DNA of 56,708 nt from Saksenaea vasiformis B4078 (lineage: Eukaryota; Mucoromycota; Mucoromycetes; Mucorales; Saksenaeaceae), in NCBI GenBank assembly GCA_000697055.1, contig JNDT01002327.1, positions 1 through 56,708 on the forward strand, given 5' to 3'. Shown here piece after piece: positions 43,872-56,363 of this stretch. The notes under the pieces were generated by a model that saw only the letters and a program-made list of their open reading frames with translations, ran no database searches and had not been told where the DNA came from. Position numbers and translations under genes: made by a program. Position 1 is the stretch's first letter, and every line of letters starts with the position of its first letter.

Positions 43872-46800
43872 CTAGATTCTGGTATGTGCGACCTTGGGAG
43901 GTTTATAGAGGCGCAAGAGGAGACTAGAGCATACAACTGAGATACTTGATACAACCATTGCAATACCAGCAACCCATGCTGGCATGGTGTGGCCCGTCCC
44001 TGGATAAAGAATTCCTGCTGCGATTGGTATTGCACAGACATTGTACATGAATGCCCAGAAAAAGTTGATGCGGATCCGGCGAACAACCTTGCGAGAGACG
44101 TCATACATAGTGAGTAGATCTAATAAGTTGTTTCGGATCAGGACAATGCTTGCCGCCTCAATGGCAACGTCAGTTGCGGAACCAACAGAGATGCTACGTG
44201 TTCAAGTCAGCCATGTATTAAGTCTCATCGATCCATTTCCTTACCCGACATCCGCTTGAGCCAAAGCCGGCGAGTCGTTGATACCATCTATGAGTTTGTT
44301 GTTTGTTAGCACAGGACGGACGATGTTGCGGATCATTACCTCCAATCATAGCAACTACTGCCCTATCATCTCCTTCCTCTTTGTTTCGCCACCACTGTCT
44401 TGTTTTAACCCTTCCATCACGGATACCACGTCTCTGTAGGCTTCGGACCTTGTCCGCTTTTTGCTCCGGTTTCACATCCGCAAGGACACAGTTCTCATCG
44501 ATACCGAGTTGGGAAGCAATCACGCGGGCTGTCTTGGCGTTGTCGCCCGTCACCATCCACACCTCAATTCCTTTTCTTCGCAACTCAAGGACCCCCTGGC
44601 TTGATTCCGGTCGAGCCACATCGGCGATAGCGAGCTGCGCGAGCATCATCGTCTTGGATGCACTGCAACAGACAGCTCCTGCACTACAATGACAGACGGC
44701 ACATGCACATGCATTGTTGCATCCGTCCGTGTGCTTGGTTAAACTAGGATCATCAGCTGCTACAACAGGGGAGGCTGCAATCATCACGATGGAATTGCCT
44801 TTACTTTGCCAATCATCCAACTGCCGTTGCGCTTCTGCGGCTTGACGCGAGTCTTCGTAACGTGCATGATTTTCATCCATCCACTTTTGATTTCCCAGAA
44901 ACACGTTGATAGCCCGATGCTGACCGAGTGCCCCAGGAAACTGAAACTGATTCTCAGCAGAGAGGGTCACGGTTGCCATGAGACCTCTACCGGCGACTTC
45001 TTTGGCATTTGTAATTGAGACACCCTCAAAAGCATCTGCATTTTTTTCCTGTTCATCACGATTATCCTCCACCGTTGTTTCTTCCGAAGATTCCGAGCCA
45101 CGTCGCAACTGAAGTGACATTCTGCTGGCATGCTTTTCAATAGACTTGGAGAGCGGGTGATTGCTTGCCGAAGCGACACGCCCCATAATTTTCCAAACGA
45201 CATCGACCGGCACAGAAGTATTTGGTCGGGCCGATGTGTTCAACCGGCTGTCCGTAACGTCAGGCTTTCCCAAAGTAAGCGTCCCCGTCTTGTCAAACGC
45301 GATGGTCGTAATCCTGTTCGCCATTTCCAATGCGTAGCCGCCTCCTTTTACAAGTACTCCATAACGTGCAGCAACGCCTGTTCCCACCATGACAGCTAAT
45401 GCAACGAGCGGTCAGTCAGCTGATGTCGATCTTTCTATTTTTATGCTCGTAACCTTACCTGTTGGACTGGCCAATCCCAGGCCGCAAGGACAGGCAATCA
45501 CCAAGACGGAAACGGCCAGCATGAGAGAAAAGATCGTTTTGTTTTCACCGACAGGTACCCATGTCTCGGGATATAGACCTTTGATGCTAAGCACTTCCCA
45601 AATCACAAACGTAAGGATGGCGAGGACAATTACTATCGGAACAAACACGCTGGAAATGTTGTCTGCAAATTGCTCTATCGGTGCTTTCGGAGACGCTTGG
45701 GCATCTTGTACCATCTGGATAATGCGAGATAAAGTGGTATCTGATCCAACACGGATTGCGCGGATATAGATCGGGGCAGATAAATTGATCGTGGCCGAGA
45801 TAACATTATCGCCTTCCTTCTTGTTTACCGGGACTGACTCTCCCGTGATCATCGATTCATCTGCTGAACTAGCACCACGCCAAAGTTTACCTAAACACAA
45901 AATAAATCACGTAAATTTATGCAGACAACAAAAGAGCACGCCGATTTTAAAAACGTACCGTCACAAGGTATACGGCCACCTGCATTCACCTTGAGAATAT
46001 CGCCCGCTATATTCCAAAACGTTCAGTGCGCTGCTGTGAGGCCGTTTGTCTCCTTCCTTACCTTGAATAGCATCCGCATTTATCTCACGATCAACAAGGA
46101 CTTCTTTTCCGTCTTTTTCGGTGATCTCGACCAGAATAGCTCGGTCTGGCTGCAAATCCAAGAGCTTCGTAATAGTTTCCGCCGTTTTTCCCTTGGCCAT
46201 CGCTTCAAGCCATTTTCCAAGATGAATAAAGGTAATCAGGAGAACACTTGTTTCAAAGTAACTCAAGCTCATATCGCCTCGGGCTTGCCGAACCATCTGA
46301 GCAACAACAGCCGCTACCGAAGCAACATAGGCCACAGTTGTTCCCATTGCAACCAGAGTCTCCATATTGGCCGTATGTGCATATCGCAGTGACTGATAGG
46401 CCTTGACGTAGAACGGCCATCCCAGCCAAAACTGGACCGGAGTCGCAAGCAAGAACAAGACCAGATCACCAATCGACAAGCCAGCAGTTACTTGTGATTC
46501 CAAGCCTTCACGGATCGAGTTCGTCATGGGTAGGGCCATCATGAAGATCATGCTGATCAGCACTACAGGAACAGCGAACAGCAGGGACCAGTAGAAACGC
46601 CTCCGAAGTAGTGTGATTTCCTTTTTCATTGTTTCTTGCATGGCTGCGCGCTGCTCTTGTATGGAATCCATCGTGTTTTGGGCGATTTCCGCGTGGTATC
46701 CGATTTGTTCAATGAGATTCGCCAGCGTGCGTGCGCCAATCACAGAAGCATCGTGTTGAATAATGGCTGACTTCGCAAGGAGATTGACTTGACAGCTGAT

Positions 46801-48642
46801 AATGCCCTCTTGCTTGGCGATACTACGTTCGATATTCGCAACGCAGGAACTGCAGGTCATTCCTGTCACCGTCAGTCTGGTTGTTGCCATGTTGCCATCC
46901 TTTTTCTGTGGATCCTGGACCTTGAGAATATCGATGCTATCGGCCATAAATCCCAGCTGCAAGACGGATTGCGCAATACCTTTTCTTGTGATAGCATTGC
47001 CTGTGAATTCAAACCTCACGCGGCCCGTCGCTAGATCAATCTTGATCGCATCCGATATCATGCCAGGAAGTTCCATCAGAGCGCTCCTCAGTTTGTCGAC
47101 ACAGTTCTGGCACGACATGCCGCTGACGAGCATACCCACGCGATAAACCACCAAGTTGGTCAGACCGCTAGCGCTGCCGTCGCTTCCAGCTGCTGGGGAC
47201 TGTTCTTCGGCAATAATCATGACATTGCTTGCGATATAGCCCATGTTCTTGATTGCGTTGCTGATTGTTGTTTCGTCCAAGACATCACCTCTCACCGAAA
47301 AAGAGCCGGTACCAGTCAAAAGGTTCACCTTGGTCGAGTCGGCAACGACACCTGGAAGAGCAGCGAGCTTTGTTTCAACCTTGCGGACGCAACTTGAGCA
47401 AGTCATACCACTGATGTGAAGCTTGACTTTCTTGGGCATGGCTGTGGTAGGTGTCTCGACTGTTACTGCGCGGAGAGACATAATGGATTCCGCGTAGCAG
47501 CTTGGAGGTGTTTCTTCGTCGTCATGTTCTTGATTTGCAAGGCCAGCGGGCTGAATGAGATTGTGGATGACCTGAACGTTTTCAACGTCATAACCTGCAT
47601 TGTTGACCAAGTTGCGGACCTGCTGGGCATCTGGATCTCTGCAAATGAACATAGCCATCTCTGTTTCGAGGTTCACCCGTACAGAGCCTTTTTGTACACC
47701 TTGTATATCATGCTCCAAGATATCCGTTACTGCTGTCACACAACTATTGCATGTCATGCCGAGTACCCGCATAACCACCTTGCGCCAACCGCCTCCGGAC
47801 TTGCCCATTCTCTCCTGATCGTTTACGAGTGTAGGCTCGAGTGATAATTGGTACTGACTCCCTGCGGTGATACGAGGACGTCCGACAACTTCGTAGCCTA
47901 GATCTTGGATCGTTGTGATCATCAGTTCTGTGGAGCATGATGTGCCTTGGAAGGAAAGGGTCGCTCGTTGTTTTGTTAGATCGACCTGGACGGATTCCTG
48001 AAACACGCCGGGTAAGTTTTGGAGTGCACCGGTAACGGTCTGGACACAGTGTGAGCAAGTCATGCCCGAGATCGACATGGAAGCACTGCGAAAATCCTCC
48101 GCTGTCTGCTCTTCTTCGGCATCTGATCCAACATAGATGTCCTCAACGTCATACCCGAGATTTTCCACAGCCTCCCGAACCACATGTTCCGTGACACCCG
48201 CATCCGCAAACGTAGCGGTTGCCTCGCCCGCATCCAAAGACACTCGAATTGACCCCTCCATAACAGACGGTAACTGTTCCAATGCATGAGTGATTGTGTT
48301 GACGCAATGAGAACATGTCATCCCTGAAATGGAAACTTTGGCGTGGACTAGCTTGGTGGTGTTGTCTCCTTTTTCTACAGCAAAACTGACTTGTGGCGTA
48401 CCCGCGTCATATCCAGCATCCTCAATCGACCGAGATACAAATTGCTTTATTTCATGTATGGACGAATTTCCCTCGTTATGTCTTATGGTAAGTGATGCGA
48501 ACGCGTTTGCCAGATCAACCGAGACAGACGACGCTATCGCTCCAGGCACTTGTCGAAGTACTTTGGAAATGGCGTCGACGCAATGCTGACATGTCATACC
48601 GGCCACGGCAAGTTGAATGTGTAGTAGTGTATTTAGCTCCAT
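43872..48642 (-). CDS. CCC2: Copper-transporting P1B-type ATPase with seven metal-binding domains
   Basis: Cu(I) pump of the CCC2/ATP7 family, which loads copper into the secretory pathway. Six exons: 48642-46062, 46006-45959, 45890-45459, 45395-44340, 44287-44245, 44193-43872, giving about 1493 aa. The N-terminus carries seven HMA domains, with motifs GMTCQHC, GMTCSHC (twice), GMTCNSC, GMTCSSC, GMSCQNC and GMTCSSC, against two in yeast Ccc2 and six in human ATP7A/B. The core has TGES, the membrane CPC motif (VIACPCGLGLASPT), DKTGTLT with the phosphorylated Asp, SNHPL for the usual SEHPL, MVTGDN and GDGINDSPALAQADVG. Between the HP motif and the hinge lies an unusual segment with seven cysteines (see findings). 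The orthologue name is by family; localisation is inferred. Confidence 0.93.
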
Positions 48643-49053
48643 AATGCTTGGTTGTTGTTATTATGGCGAAAATGTAGCATGAAAATAATAATCAAATTGA
48701 ATGGAAAAATAAAACGTCAAGGCCTGCCTTTTTAAAGGGGAACAAACGAGCGGAGTTCCAGATGCCTTGAGTTATTTGTGCTGCCACGCTGCTGATCCCT
48801 CCAATGGCACAAATTGATCGTTTTATTCTCCGCTATCCGTATTGTTTTACTTCACGAGATCTGTCCATAATGACTTGTGACAAACTTAGAACCCTGTGTT
48901 CTGTTACACCTATGCTGGTTTTACCTGATACCACGAGCGCGTGTCTAATCTCTCTATTCCGTTATGTTGAAAATAAATACATTTCTCCTAGTTGACAACT
49001 TGCTCGTCTGTAAACGAGCACTCGCCTAAGTGTATAGAATGAAAGAATTGTGC
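48643..49053. promoter_or_regulatory. Upstream region of the copper ATPase gene
   Basis: About 410 bp between the copper ATPase ATG and the 3' end of the F-box/LRR gene. A TTTTTAAAGGGG TATA-like stretch lies near 48730. No metal-response element could be named with confidence. Confidence 0.35.
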
Positions 49054-49926
49054 TCAGTCATTCTCTGCTTCTCTCTCCGCAATGATGCTTCCGGAGTTTC
49101 GAACCAATCGGAACGGTTTCAATCGATGAGTGAAGGTGACCATCCTCAAGGCTTGATTAGCATACAGCAACTTCCACGCCACGCACAGATCAACAGCCTC
49201 GAGATGTAAAAGGCAAATTACCTCCAGTTGTGGTAGACGACGAGCTAGGTATAAGACTGATTTGTACGACAGTTGATGGCACCAGCAAAGGTTAAGTCGG
49301 CGTAAATGCGGCAGACCATCGGCGACGTTGTAGAGCGTCCGGTCATCAACCCAGCTACAGTAAGATAGATTTAAATCTTCCAGTAATGGTGGTGAAGTGC
49401 TCCGGTTGAGCATTGTTTCAAGATGATGGGGGGTGTTAATATTGACACACGGTCGGACCATCGTATTTGTTAGATCCAGTGTTCTCAATCCGGCGGTTTG
49501 CCCAAGTGCTGCTAGTGTATCCTTAGATATCCGACAGTTAGCCAGGTAAACTGATCTGAGTGCACCAGTACAAAGTAAGACCAGCTTATGTATCGCTAGT
49601 GACGAAGCATTGTTGCAATTCGAGAGGTTGATGACCTGTACACGGGTGCATTTTCTCAATTTTCCAATTTGATCGTCCGTGATGAACTGCCACACAAGGC
49701 TCAAATCTAACACAGCCACAAACTTTTGGAGCGTGTTGTCATTTGTCTTCAAAACAAACTGATGTAATCGTGATTGGGTGTCAAGCCGCGGTATACGATA
49801 CAGTATTGGGGTAACCATATGCCACCAAAGCCGGTTAACGAGACATAACGAGCATAGATCTGATTCACTGAGATAATCCAGGATGACATGAAGTACTTCG
49901 GTAGGTAGACATTCAGCAGGGCTCAT
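49054..49926 (-). CDS. F-box/leucine-rich-repeat protein
   Basis: 290 aa, single exon. The F-box is at residues 6-45 (CLPTEVLHVILDYLSESDLC, then SLCLVNRLWWHMVTPILYR). It is followed by irregular AMN1/FBXL-type LRRs: VQVINLSNCNNAS, LRSVYLANCRIS, LRTLDLTNTMV, LEDLNLSYCSWVDDRTL, LRRLNLCWCHQLSYKSV and LEVICLLHLEAVDLCVAW. The architecture indicates a substrate receptor of an SCF ubiquitin ligase. The C-terminus (SGSIIAEREAEND) is polar. No known orthologue was pinned down. The ATG at 49926 is preceded by an A/G-rich leader as read on the plus strand. Confidence 0.85.
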   Translation of the reverse strand: MSPAECLPTEVLHVILDYLSESDLCSLCLVNRLWWHMVTPILYRIPRLDTQSRLHQFVLKTNDNTLQKFVAVLDLSLVWQFITDDQIGKLRKCTRVQVINLSNCNNASSLAIHKLVLLCTGALRSVYLANCRISKDTLAALGQTAGLRTLDLTNTMVRPCVNINTPHHLETMLNRSTSPPLLEDLNLSYCSWVDDRTLYNVADGLPHLRRLNLCWCHQLSYKSVLYLARRLPQLEVICLLHLEAVDLCVAWKLLYANQALRMVTFTHRLKPFRLVRNSGSIIAEREAEND

Positions 49927-50849
49927 TATACAAGGGAAAAGTACGAGCGAGAGAAAAAGAAAAAGAGTGCTTTATTGACGTGGGTTCGATGTAAGAAACC
50001 CAAACATGGCCATTGTCATAAATCAATGAAAAAAGGCTTAATTTTTTAATGGTATAGGTGCCGCCACGATATAGTTACGTTTTGGTTATGCATCTTATAG
50101 ACACAGCTGAAAGACTTTCGGCTCCCAAGCCTGTTGTATCCATTCTTATGAGGTAACCATCCCAAATAGCGACGCTCAGCAGGACTTGGACCAATTGTTA
50201 CGGATTTGAGTCAGCAGTGCTTCGGATCTGAAGGTAATTTGAGCTGTGCCGAAAACAAGTAAATGGTCAAGTTTCCAAGAAACAAGCGGGTAGGTTACTG
50301 GGACGCATAAGCCGGCCTTCAATGGTTTTTATCCTTGACTTTCTACAAATCTTACTGCTTCCAGCCGCAAACGTTATACCTTGTAAGGGATATAAACGTA
50401 ATATAAGAAAGCCGACGAAACGTTACGGCAAGGACATGAGATGAATGCAGAAATTGAAGGTGTTCCAGATCAGGAAATGCTGGAAGGGGCAGCGCTGCCG
50501 TTGTACTGTTTATTGAACACTTATTTTACGCTACTCTAAATAAATTATGCGTCCGTGGAGAACCAAATTTGCGATGAGAGAAAAATAGAATATACGGTCA
50601 TTGGTTAATGAACTGGCAACCAAAATCATACGTTTACTTACATTAACATGGCCCTCGGTCGACGCATAATTTATTGGAGCAGCATAAAACGGCATTCACT
50701 AACCGTGAATGAAAGATGTTTTGATTGCCTTTTTACTTACCCCCGAAGGGCACTCCTGCTCTTCAACAGGGGCCAGCCCCGCACCGTAGCGAGTGGGGGC
50801 GGCGAGATGGGATCGGCACGGCAAGGTGACCGGCTATTGTGTTTAACGA
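49927..50849. other. Intergenic, no gene recognised
   Basis: About 900 bp. Contains a GC-rich stretch near 50740-50815 adjoining repeat copy C. No recognisable exon. Confidence 0.4.
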
Positions 50850-51245
50850 CCATGAGTCTGAACAATAGACAAAAAGACATGAGGAATCCCGTATGTAGAA
50901 TAAATCCCAGTACGTACCGGGGATGTAATAGAGAAAACAGAGCCAAAGAAAAGAAAAAAGAACCACGCGTTCCTTTAAATACGGATCATTTTGGGTGGAA
51001 CCCGTCCTTATCGTGAGACATCTTTACTGCTTCTGGTGGTGATCCTGGGAATCCATCACTGAAGTACCCACAATGCAAAAAAAAGGTTTTGTATTCAAGG
51101 AGACATTTCCTTATCGTGAAACATTTTTACTGCTTTCCGACGGGATATCGGAAAATGATCACCGAAGTACCTCAATGCAAAAACGAAGTAGGATTGACGC
51201 AAAGTAAATCACTTCTCGCCGCAAAGATGCATCAATTTCCGGCGC
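50850..51245 (-). repeat. Dispersed promoter/LTR-like repeat, copy C
   Basis: On the minus strand the order matches copy B: TTTGCGGCGAGAAGTGAT, then two diverged units of about 95 bp (51188-51091 and 51090-50999) with GCATTGAGGTACTTCGGTGA or GCATTGTGGGTACTTCAGTG and AGTAAAAATG or AGTAAAGATG, then CACGATAAGG. Next come GGTTCCACCC, a TATA-like ATTTAAAGGAACGCG, a pyrimidine run ending TTTGGCTCTG, CATCCCCGGTACGTAC and TCTATTGTTCAG near 50860. Confidence 0.65.
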
Positions 51246-51451
51246 TAAATTTATTCAACTTGGACGTAAAGTGACATATAGTTGACGCAAACGTTGATTC
51301 CAGACCCTGTAATTTCAAAACCCCCTAATTTTTGAAACTCGTCCTTTTCAAGAAGTTTGGCGGGAACCGACCAGAAAACGTAATGTAGATTTTCAAGTTC
51401 TCAGTAAGATTAAGCGCAAGATTATAAAGAAGGTTGAAACTGCTATCAGGG

Positions 51452-51766
51452 CTACTGTTGCCTCGAAAACGTTCTTCGATCGAAATATGGCGTAATAGCC
51501 ATTTGTCTGATATGCTTTTTCTCGTCTTTTTCGGAGATCATCCGTGACTCTTCCATATTACCCTTCAGCAAAGGAAAATATGATCTTTCTTCCGAAATTT
51601 CAGATACTTCTGGATTAGTATGATCCCTTCGACTTTTATAGACTTGCTCATTGGTTGGTGCACCATTACACCTTCGTTCCAAGATTGTCGAAATTGTCGT
51701 CATGATGGGTTCCTTTGAGACACCAACCTGATTCTTCACCCAAGCTGAGAGCTCGGAGAGCGTCAT
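51452..51766 (-). pseudogene. Possible N-terminal fragment of a pogo/CENP-B-type transposase
   Basis: 104 codons. The start MTLSELSAWVKNQVGVSKEP, then TTISTILERR, resembles the helix-turn-helix of CENP-B/pogo-like transposases (SxxELxxWVK...SxxTISxIL). No DDE domain follows downstream on the minus strand, where the dispersed repeat lies. It could also be a short unrelated DNA-binding protein. Confidence 0.4.
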
Positions 51767-52840
51767 TTCGACTTTTTTTAATATCCATAGTGCATTGCGC
51801 TATTCACTGATCATAGGTATGTTCTTTGGCGGCATTACGGAAAATGGTGATAAACAGAGTTGTTCATTGATAGAATCACTAAATATGACTAATAACTAAG
51901 TAACTTTCATACGACTGTAAAAAGCCGCTATGTAATGATTCATTATTGTACGTGAGAGCTACTCTTGATGGTGTCTACGGCTTACAGCCTAGTTCATACC
52001 CAGATGCCTTTGGCAAGAGATCAAGGAGTCGATATTGGTGCTCTGGTTTATTGGCTTATCAGCGTCTTCAACTCACATTCTACACGGAGTGTGGCTCGAG
52101 CGCTACAAGCAGGTGCTCATGGAAGTCAAGGGAAGCGACAAGGGGTAACAGAGAGATAGCTTAATTACCATCAATGCATTGAGGCTCGCCTCGTATCCTC
52201 TATCATCAATTAGCACTAGAAAAGTCAAGCACAATGCGCTCTTGTGGAACGAGATTATGTCCAAGGTTGACAAGGTGATGGCGGCCAGCTTTGTCGGTAA
52301 GGCGAAGGCTTGTACTTACCATTTTGAGATGTCCATTGAACGATAATATCCTCCTGTTTTCGTCGCAGGTACGGCCGGCTACATATATCTACTTCAACTC
52401 AAGAAAGACGTTTACGTGTCGACAGTCCTGGAAACCATATTTCTTCCTTCCGATATCACCCAGCTTTGTCTGTTCAAGAAAAGTATCTACGCCCTTTTCT
52501 ACAAGACGAATTGGACAAATGAATTTCAATCTACTACGACCTAAAGTTAATTCCTTACTCAAACTGCTATTTCGTAAAAAAAAAAAAAAATTCGCGATAT
52601 GCCCACTCTAGCACACGACTTTGCTACTGGTAGAGGGACAAAGGATGTGGAATCAAAAATAGAACGCCAGTAGGCGCGCCAAATGGATAACAGGTGCAAT
52701 GAATGATGGCGAAATAGGACGGTAGGACAGAAGCGTTGGAAACATCCCATTGAAGGTCAAGGATAAGACGTAACAGGGCGGAGGGATTTGGGTCACCAAG
52801 GAATCGTGGGGTCCATATGCTTCACAAATAAGAAAAGGTT
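51767..52840. other. No confident gene
   Basis: Plus-strand frames at 51946-52164 and 52291-52611 show scattered open stretches in changing frames and may be a decayed coding sequence. Nothing recognisable. A poly(A) run lies at 52576-52590. Confidence 0.35.
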
Positions 52841-53945
52841 CTAGCTATTGGCAAAGATATGACGATGTAATGAGTAGTACTTCATTTTATGCACTGCATT
52901 AAGACCAGTGTATCCTTGATCGTATGCATCTATGTACCGCCATGCTTTTCTCTCAAAATTGCGGATAGTAGATAGCGGCAAACTGTTCAAAGACCTCGGT
53001 AAATTTTCCTTGAGTGCTTGGAACGAATAACTGCACAGTTCTCTAGCAGTTCGTTTGCTGCTATCCCGCATCTCTCTATGGAATTGCGTTCACAGTGGAA
53101 CTTGGGGGTGCAATTCGAACATATGACCTGACTTCTGTACAAATTCAGCAATAGCTGTCAGTTGTTCCTGAAAATCAGGTTGCTCTGGCAGAATTTGCCG
53201 GGCTTCCTTCAGCTTCATATCGTCTTTCCATACCACCTCCGGGGTCCTTGCAAGATCTGTACTTCATAGTTAATGACATTCGAAAATGGCTAGGATTTAT
53301 TTTACCATCTTGACTCCTTTATACATCTTTCTACGCTTTCTACCAGGGAAATACATTATCTGGAAACATTTTCCCTTACCATTTCCAAACTCATTGGTAT
53401 AGTACCATCCTATTTTAAGGCGATCCTTGACGTCCTCTTCGTCTGGCTTCGGATTTAGGGGCATCCTGTTTGTCAATAATGCATTGCTGTTGCAGATATT
53501 ACGATTGGAGCTTTGGTCAAGAGAAACAGGTCTGGCACAGAAGCGATTAAGCATCGTATTTACACGCTAATAAGAAATGAACATACCTCGCTTTCCTGGA
53601 TGAAGTCCCTCAAAGATAGGGATAGCTTTCTCCGCTAGTTGTTTGATCATGTGCTCACTTTTCCTGTAACAATCTCGACTTGCACCTATGATTATTCGAG
53701 TGAATTCTCTATCTTCTGTTTTCATCGGACCATGACAGGAGTACATGAACCCTGAGACCATTGAAGATTAGCCAGGTCGTTCCTTCTTCAGCTGCTTTCG
53801 CCTTCTGCAACCCAAAAGCGCGAAATGCCATCATTTGCGTAAAACGTAGCTTTGTCATGAGTAACAAGCTTTGTTTCGCGCTCATCAGGGAGTAGAGATG
53901 CAGGCGGTACTGGGATATTCATATTATCTCCGGTTCATGTCACTA
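52841..53945 (-). pseudogene. Decayed fungal DDE transposase (HDE-FYAND type)
   Basis: Minus-strand blocks in the expected order: DERETKLVTHDKATFYANDG (near 53920-53860; intact relatives read HDES.FYAND), SRFWVAEGES, MVSGFMYSCHGPMK (53761), FVSLDQSSNRN-like and ALLTNRMPLNPKPDEE (53554-53400), then KMYKGVKMV. After a gap come ARELCSYSFQALKENLPRSL, NSLPLSTI and RNFERKAWRYIDAY (53071-52841), matching the terminal ...CEYSFxxLxxxVPxAL...RxMxAY region. The catalytic Asp of FDN is changed to DQSSN, and the FHCEL-NPIE block is lost or shifted (QFHREM). Frames change between blocks, so it is not functional. The family recall is from memory. Confidence 0.6.
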
Positions 53946-54637
53946 TTCTCTTTCCGTATTGCTTCATGCGCTCAGTCCACAGTTTGCGATAGCCACTACG
54001 TTGTCTCTTTCATGGCCATCATAGTATCCTATATAATAGAACTAGCAAGACCAGTACCTAATTTGGGGAGTGGGAGGATATGCTCCTGACGACTCTTCCT
54101 TGCATTGTCCAGGAGATTACTCAGCATGTACAACAAGTATGCGCTCGAACCGCTCACAGTCGCTGGAGTTGTATCAACAACTAATGAGAAAGGTCCATTA
54201 ATCAAGATAGTACGTAGTTTTGGTCCTGGAGATGCACACCTTGCTCTTGCAGACGATGCCAATAACACGCAAGATAAAAGATGATTGATCGCTATGCATA
54301 ACTGCTGACTCTTAAACGTGTTTGCTTGAATGCAGTATGGCACCCATCTCAGTCCATACTTGGGACTTTTTTGTCACGCAACCTCCGCAAAAACAACACT
54401 TGCAACATCCAGGTGTCTGCTTCTTTGTGCAGAAGTTCGCTGCTCCTCATCGGATTCCCATCAACACAGAATTATTTAGAGTAGTTCGACTGAAATGTAG
54501 TATGAATACAAACTGGTTTCATATTAGAATGTGTCCAAAAACACCGCCCATATACATTAACAAAACGTTACTTCTACCACCCCTCATGGGACAAGCATGC
54601 CATTTATACAACGTGGAAGAAGCCTACCTTTTTATTG
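53946..54637. other. Possible upstream part of the decayed transposase
   Basis: A minus frame (54343-54029) could be the degraded N-terminal part of the adjacent transposase, but I see no diagnostic motif. Otherwise this is the 3' flank of the UBE3D-like gene. Confidence 0.35.
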
Positions 54638-56235
54638 TTACGGTCGTCTTATAAAACCAACAGAAAAGTCCTTTGTTAGCGTCATTGCCGGGTGGTTCAT
54701 CATTCTCATGGAAGGTGGCAGCAAACGCGTTGTCCTTTTCAGAGATTGAACTAACTGTTCACAGTAACTATCCGGGTAGATTAAATGATCGGCCGCTCTA
54801 TCACTTGACCACGTCTTCAAATGCTCCTTCGAAAGCTCCTTATCTGAGCAATCCATGTACAACACTTTCATGACTATACGCAAATATATTAGATGCATTC
54901 AAAAGCGTGTCGCGATTCATCTGACCTCGCTCGCGAACAACATCCGGCGAATTATGTTGATTGTCCGTTTCCTCAAATCCATGATTATAAATTACATGTG
55001 TGTCCCAGTTAAACAGCCATATCTACAGTTGTAAATGATCGGTTATCTATGTAGGACTATGTTTCGACGTAGCTTACCAAGGCATGGATGCGGGAACTCT
55101 GTCGGCCTTGAATCAAAAAGCGGTATGTTGCATGGGCTTTCGCTGCGTCCACAAGATCATGTACCAAGAAGTCGATAAAGGTTGGTCGTTCCTGTAGTAC
55201 TGGTACGGCTGTTACGCAGTACTTGAACACTTTTATCCCCAGCATAGCTATCTGTGTATCTATATAGCTGAAGTAATCAGTCTACTTATCATTCTTGTTC
55301 ATGTATCAGCAGCCTACCTTGTCGTTCGCACTGTGCTTCACCCAAGGGTTGTTGACACTGTCCGCAGACGACACTAATCCAACGTGTTGTCAAACCTACG
55401 TCCCACTAGCATGAATAATGGTCAGTTAGTATCGTCACAGAGAATTTTGTAAACTATTGTCTGCCATTGTAGTAGCTCAACTACGGATTCTTACAAAAGA
55501 ATCCTAGAGAAAATTCTTCTTCTCTGTCAAGCTGTTTTGTATGGCATATTTTTATATTGGATCTTTGTATCGACCAAACCGAGTACCACTCAAACATCGC
55601 CGGCCTTCTTGAGATCCATGTTTATAGAAAAAAGAGAAGGGGTTACTTACATTGATCTGGTATGCCATGTTTTCGTCCAAAGAAATTGTATCACGAATAA
55701 CATCAAGTGGATGGACAAGAAAGTAGGTAGCTCCAACTAAAAGTGTGTCCTGATACGCCGAAATTGGCTTCATCCGCGACCTGTGCTCCTCAGGTTTCGT
55801 TTCATGGCAAATCCAGCATTCGACCAACTCATACCAATGCTCCGAAGGCAAGTCTTTGCATTTAAACGATTGAACAGACTGTATCAGGTTGATATTACAG
55901 TGACGACAGTGTAGTTCGCGACAACCTTGTAGGTCTCGAGCAGACCACCACTGTGTTGGTTCCGATTGTACATTGCAATGGCCTTGTTTCAGTGGCAACT
56001 TGATCTCCCATAATCTTCGCCCATCTGGAGTAGTGTCATCAAGTGGTGAGACAACCAGTCTGGATGGGTCAATATCCAGGTTAATGGTACGAAAGTCTAC
56101 GACTTTTTCGCGTCTCAACCAGAGACAGTTCTCCTTTGCTATCAACTCAGTATCTACAGAGCATGATGGTTCCACTGCAACTGTCGCCCGCAAAATGCTG
56201 ATGTTGCCGAGTTGCTCTGAGAAATAGGGAATCAT
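54638..56235 (-). CDS. HECT_2 / UBE3D-like ubiquitin-conjugating-enzyme-binding protein
   Basis: About 395 aa from five exons: 56235-55651, 55405-55318, 55259-55078, 55022-54926, 54873-54638. The protein resembles UBE3D (E2-binding, HECT-like): a zinc-binding pair CRELHCRHCNINL, then LPSEHWYELVECWICHETKP, a second CxxC (WISVVCGQCQQPLGE), GIKVFKYCVTAV, a RFLIQGRQSSRIHALIWLFN segment and a C-terminal MKVLYMDCSDKELSKEHLK followed by LPPSMR. These follow the order of the family. Its suggested role is accepting ubiquitin from an E2 or regulating cyclin turnover; activity here is untested. The fourth intron uses a weak donor (GTCAGA) and is inferred from frame and family fit. It carries the shared promoter module 129-190 bp upstream. 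Confidence 0.8.
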
Positions 56236-56363
56236 AAAAAGCTGTTAAACGCGAAATTTTTTGTATGGGATCTTTGAGCTCCAAATTTTATTTGCAACGA
56301 ACGTCACAATGAGGTCAGCCAGGTCCATATGCAGGGGAATTGCTAGGGATACTCCAACGGGAC

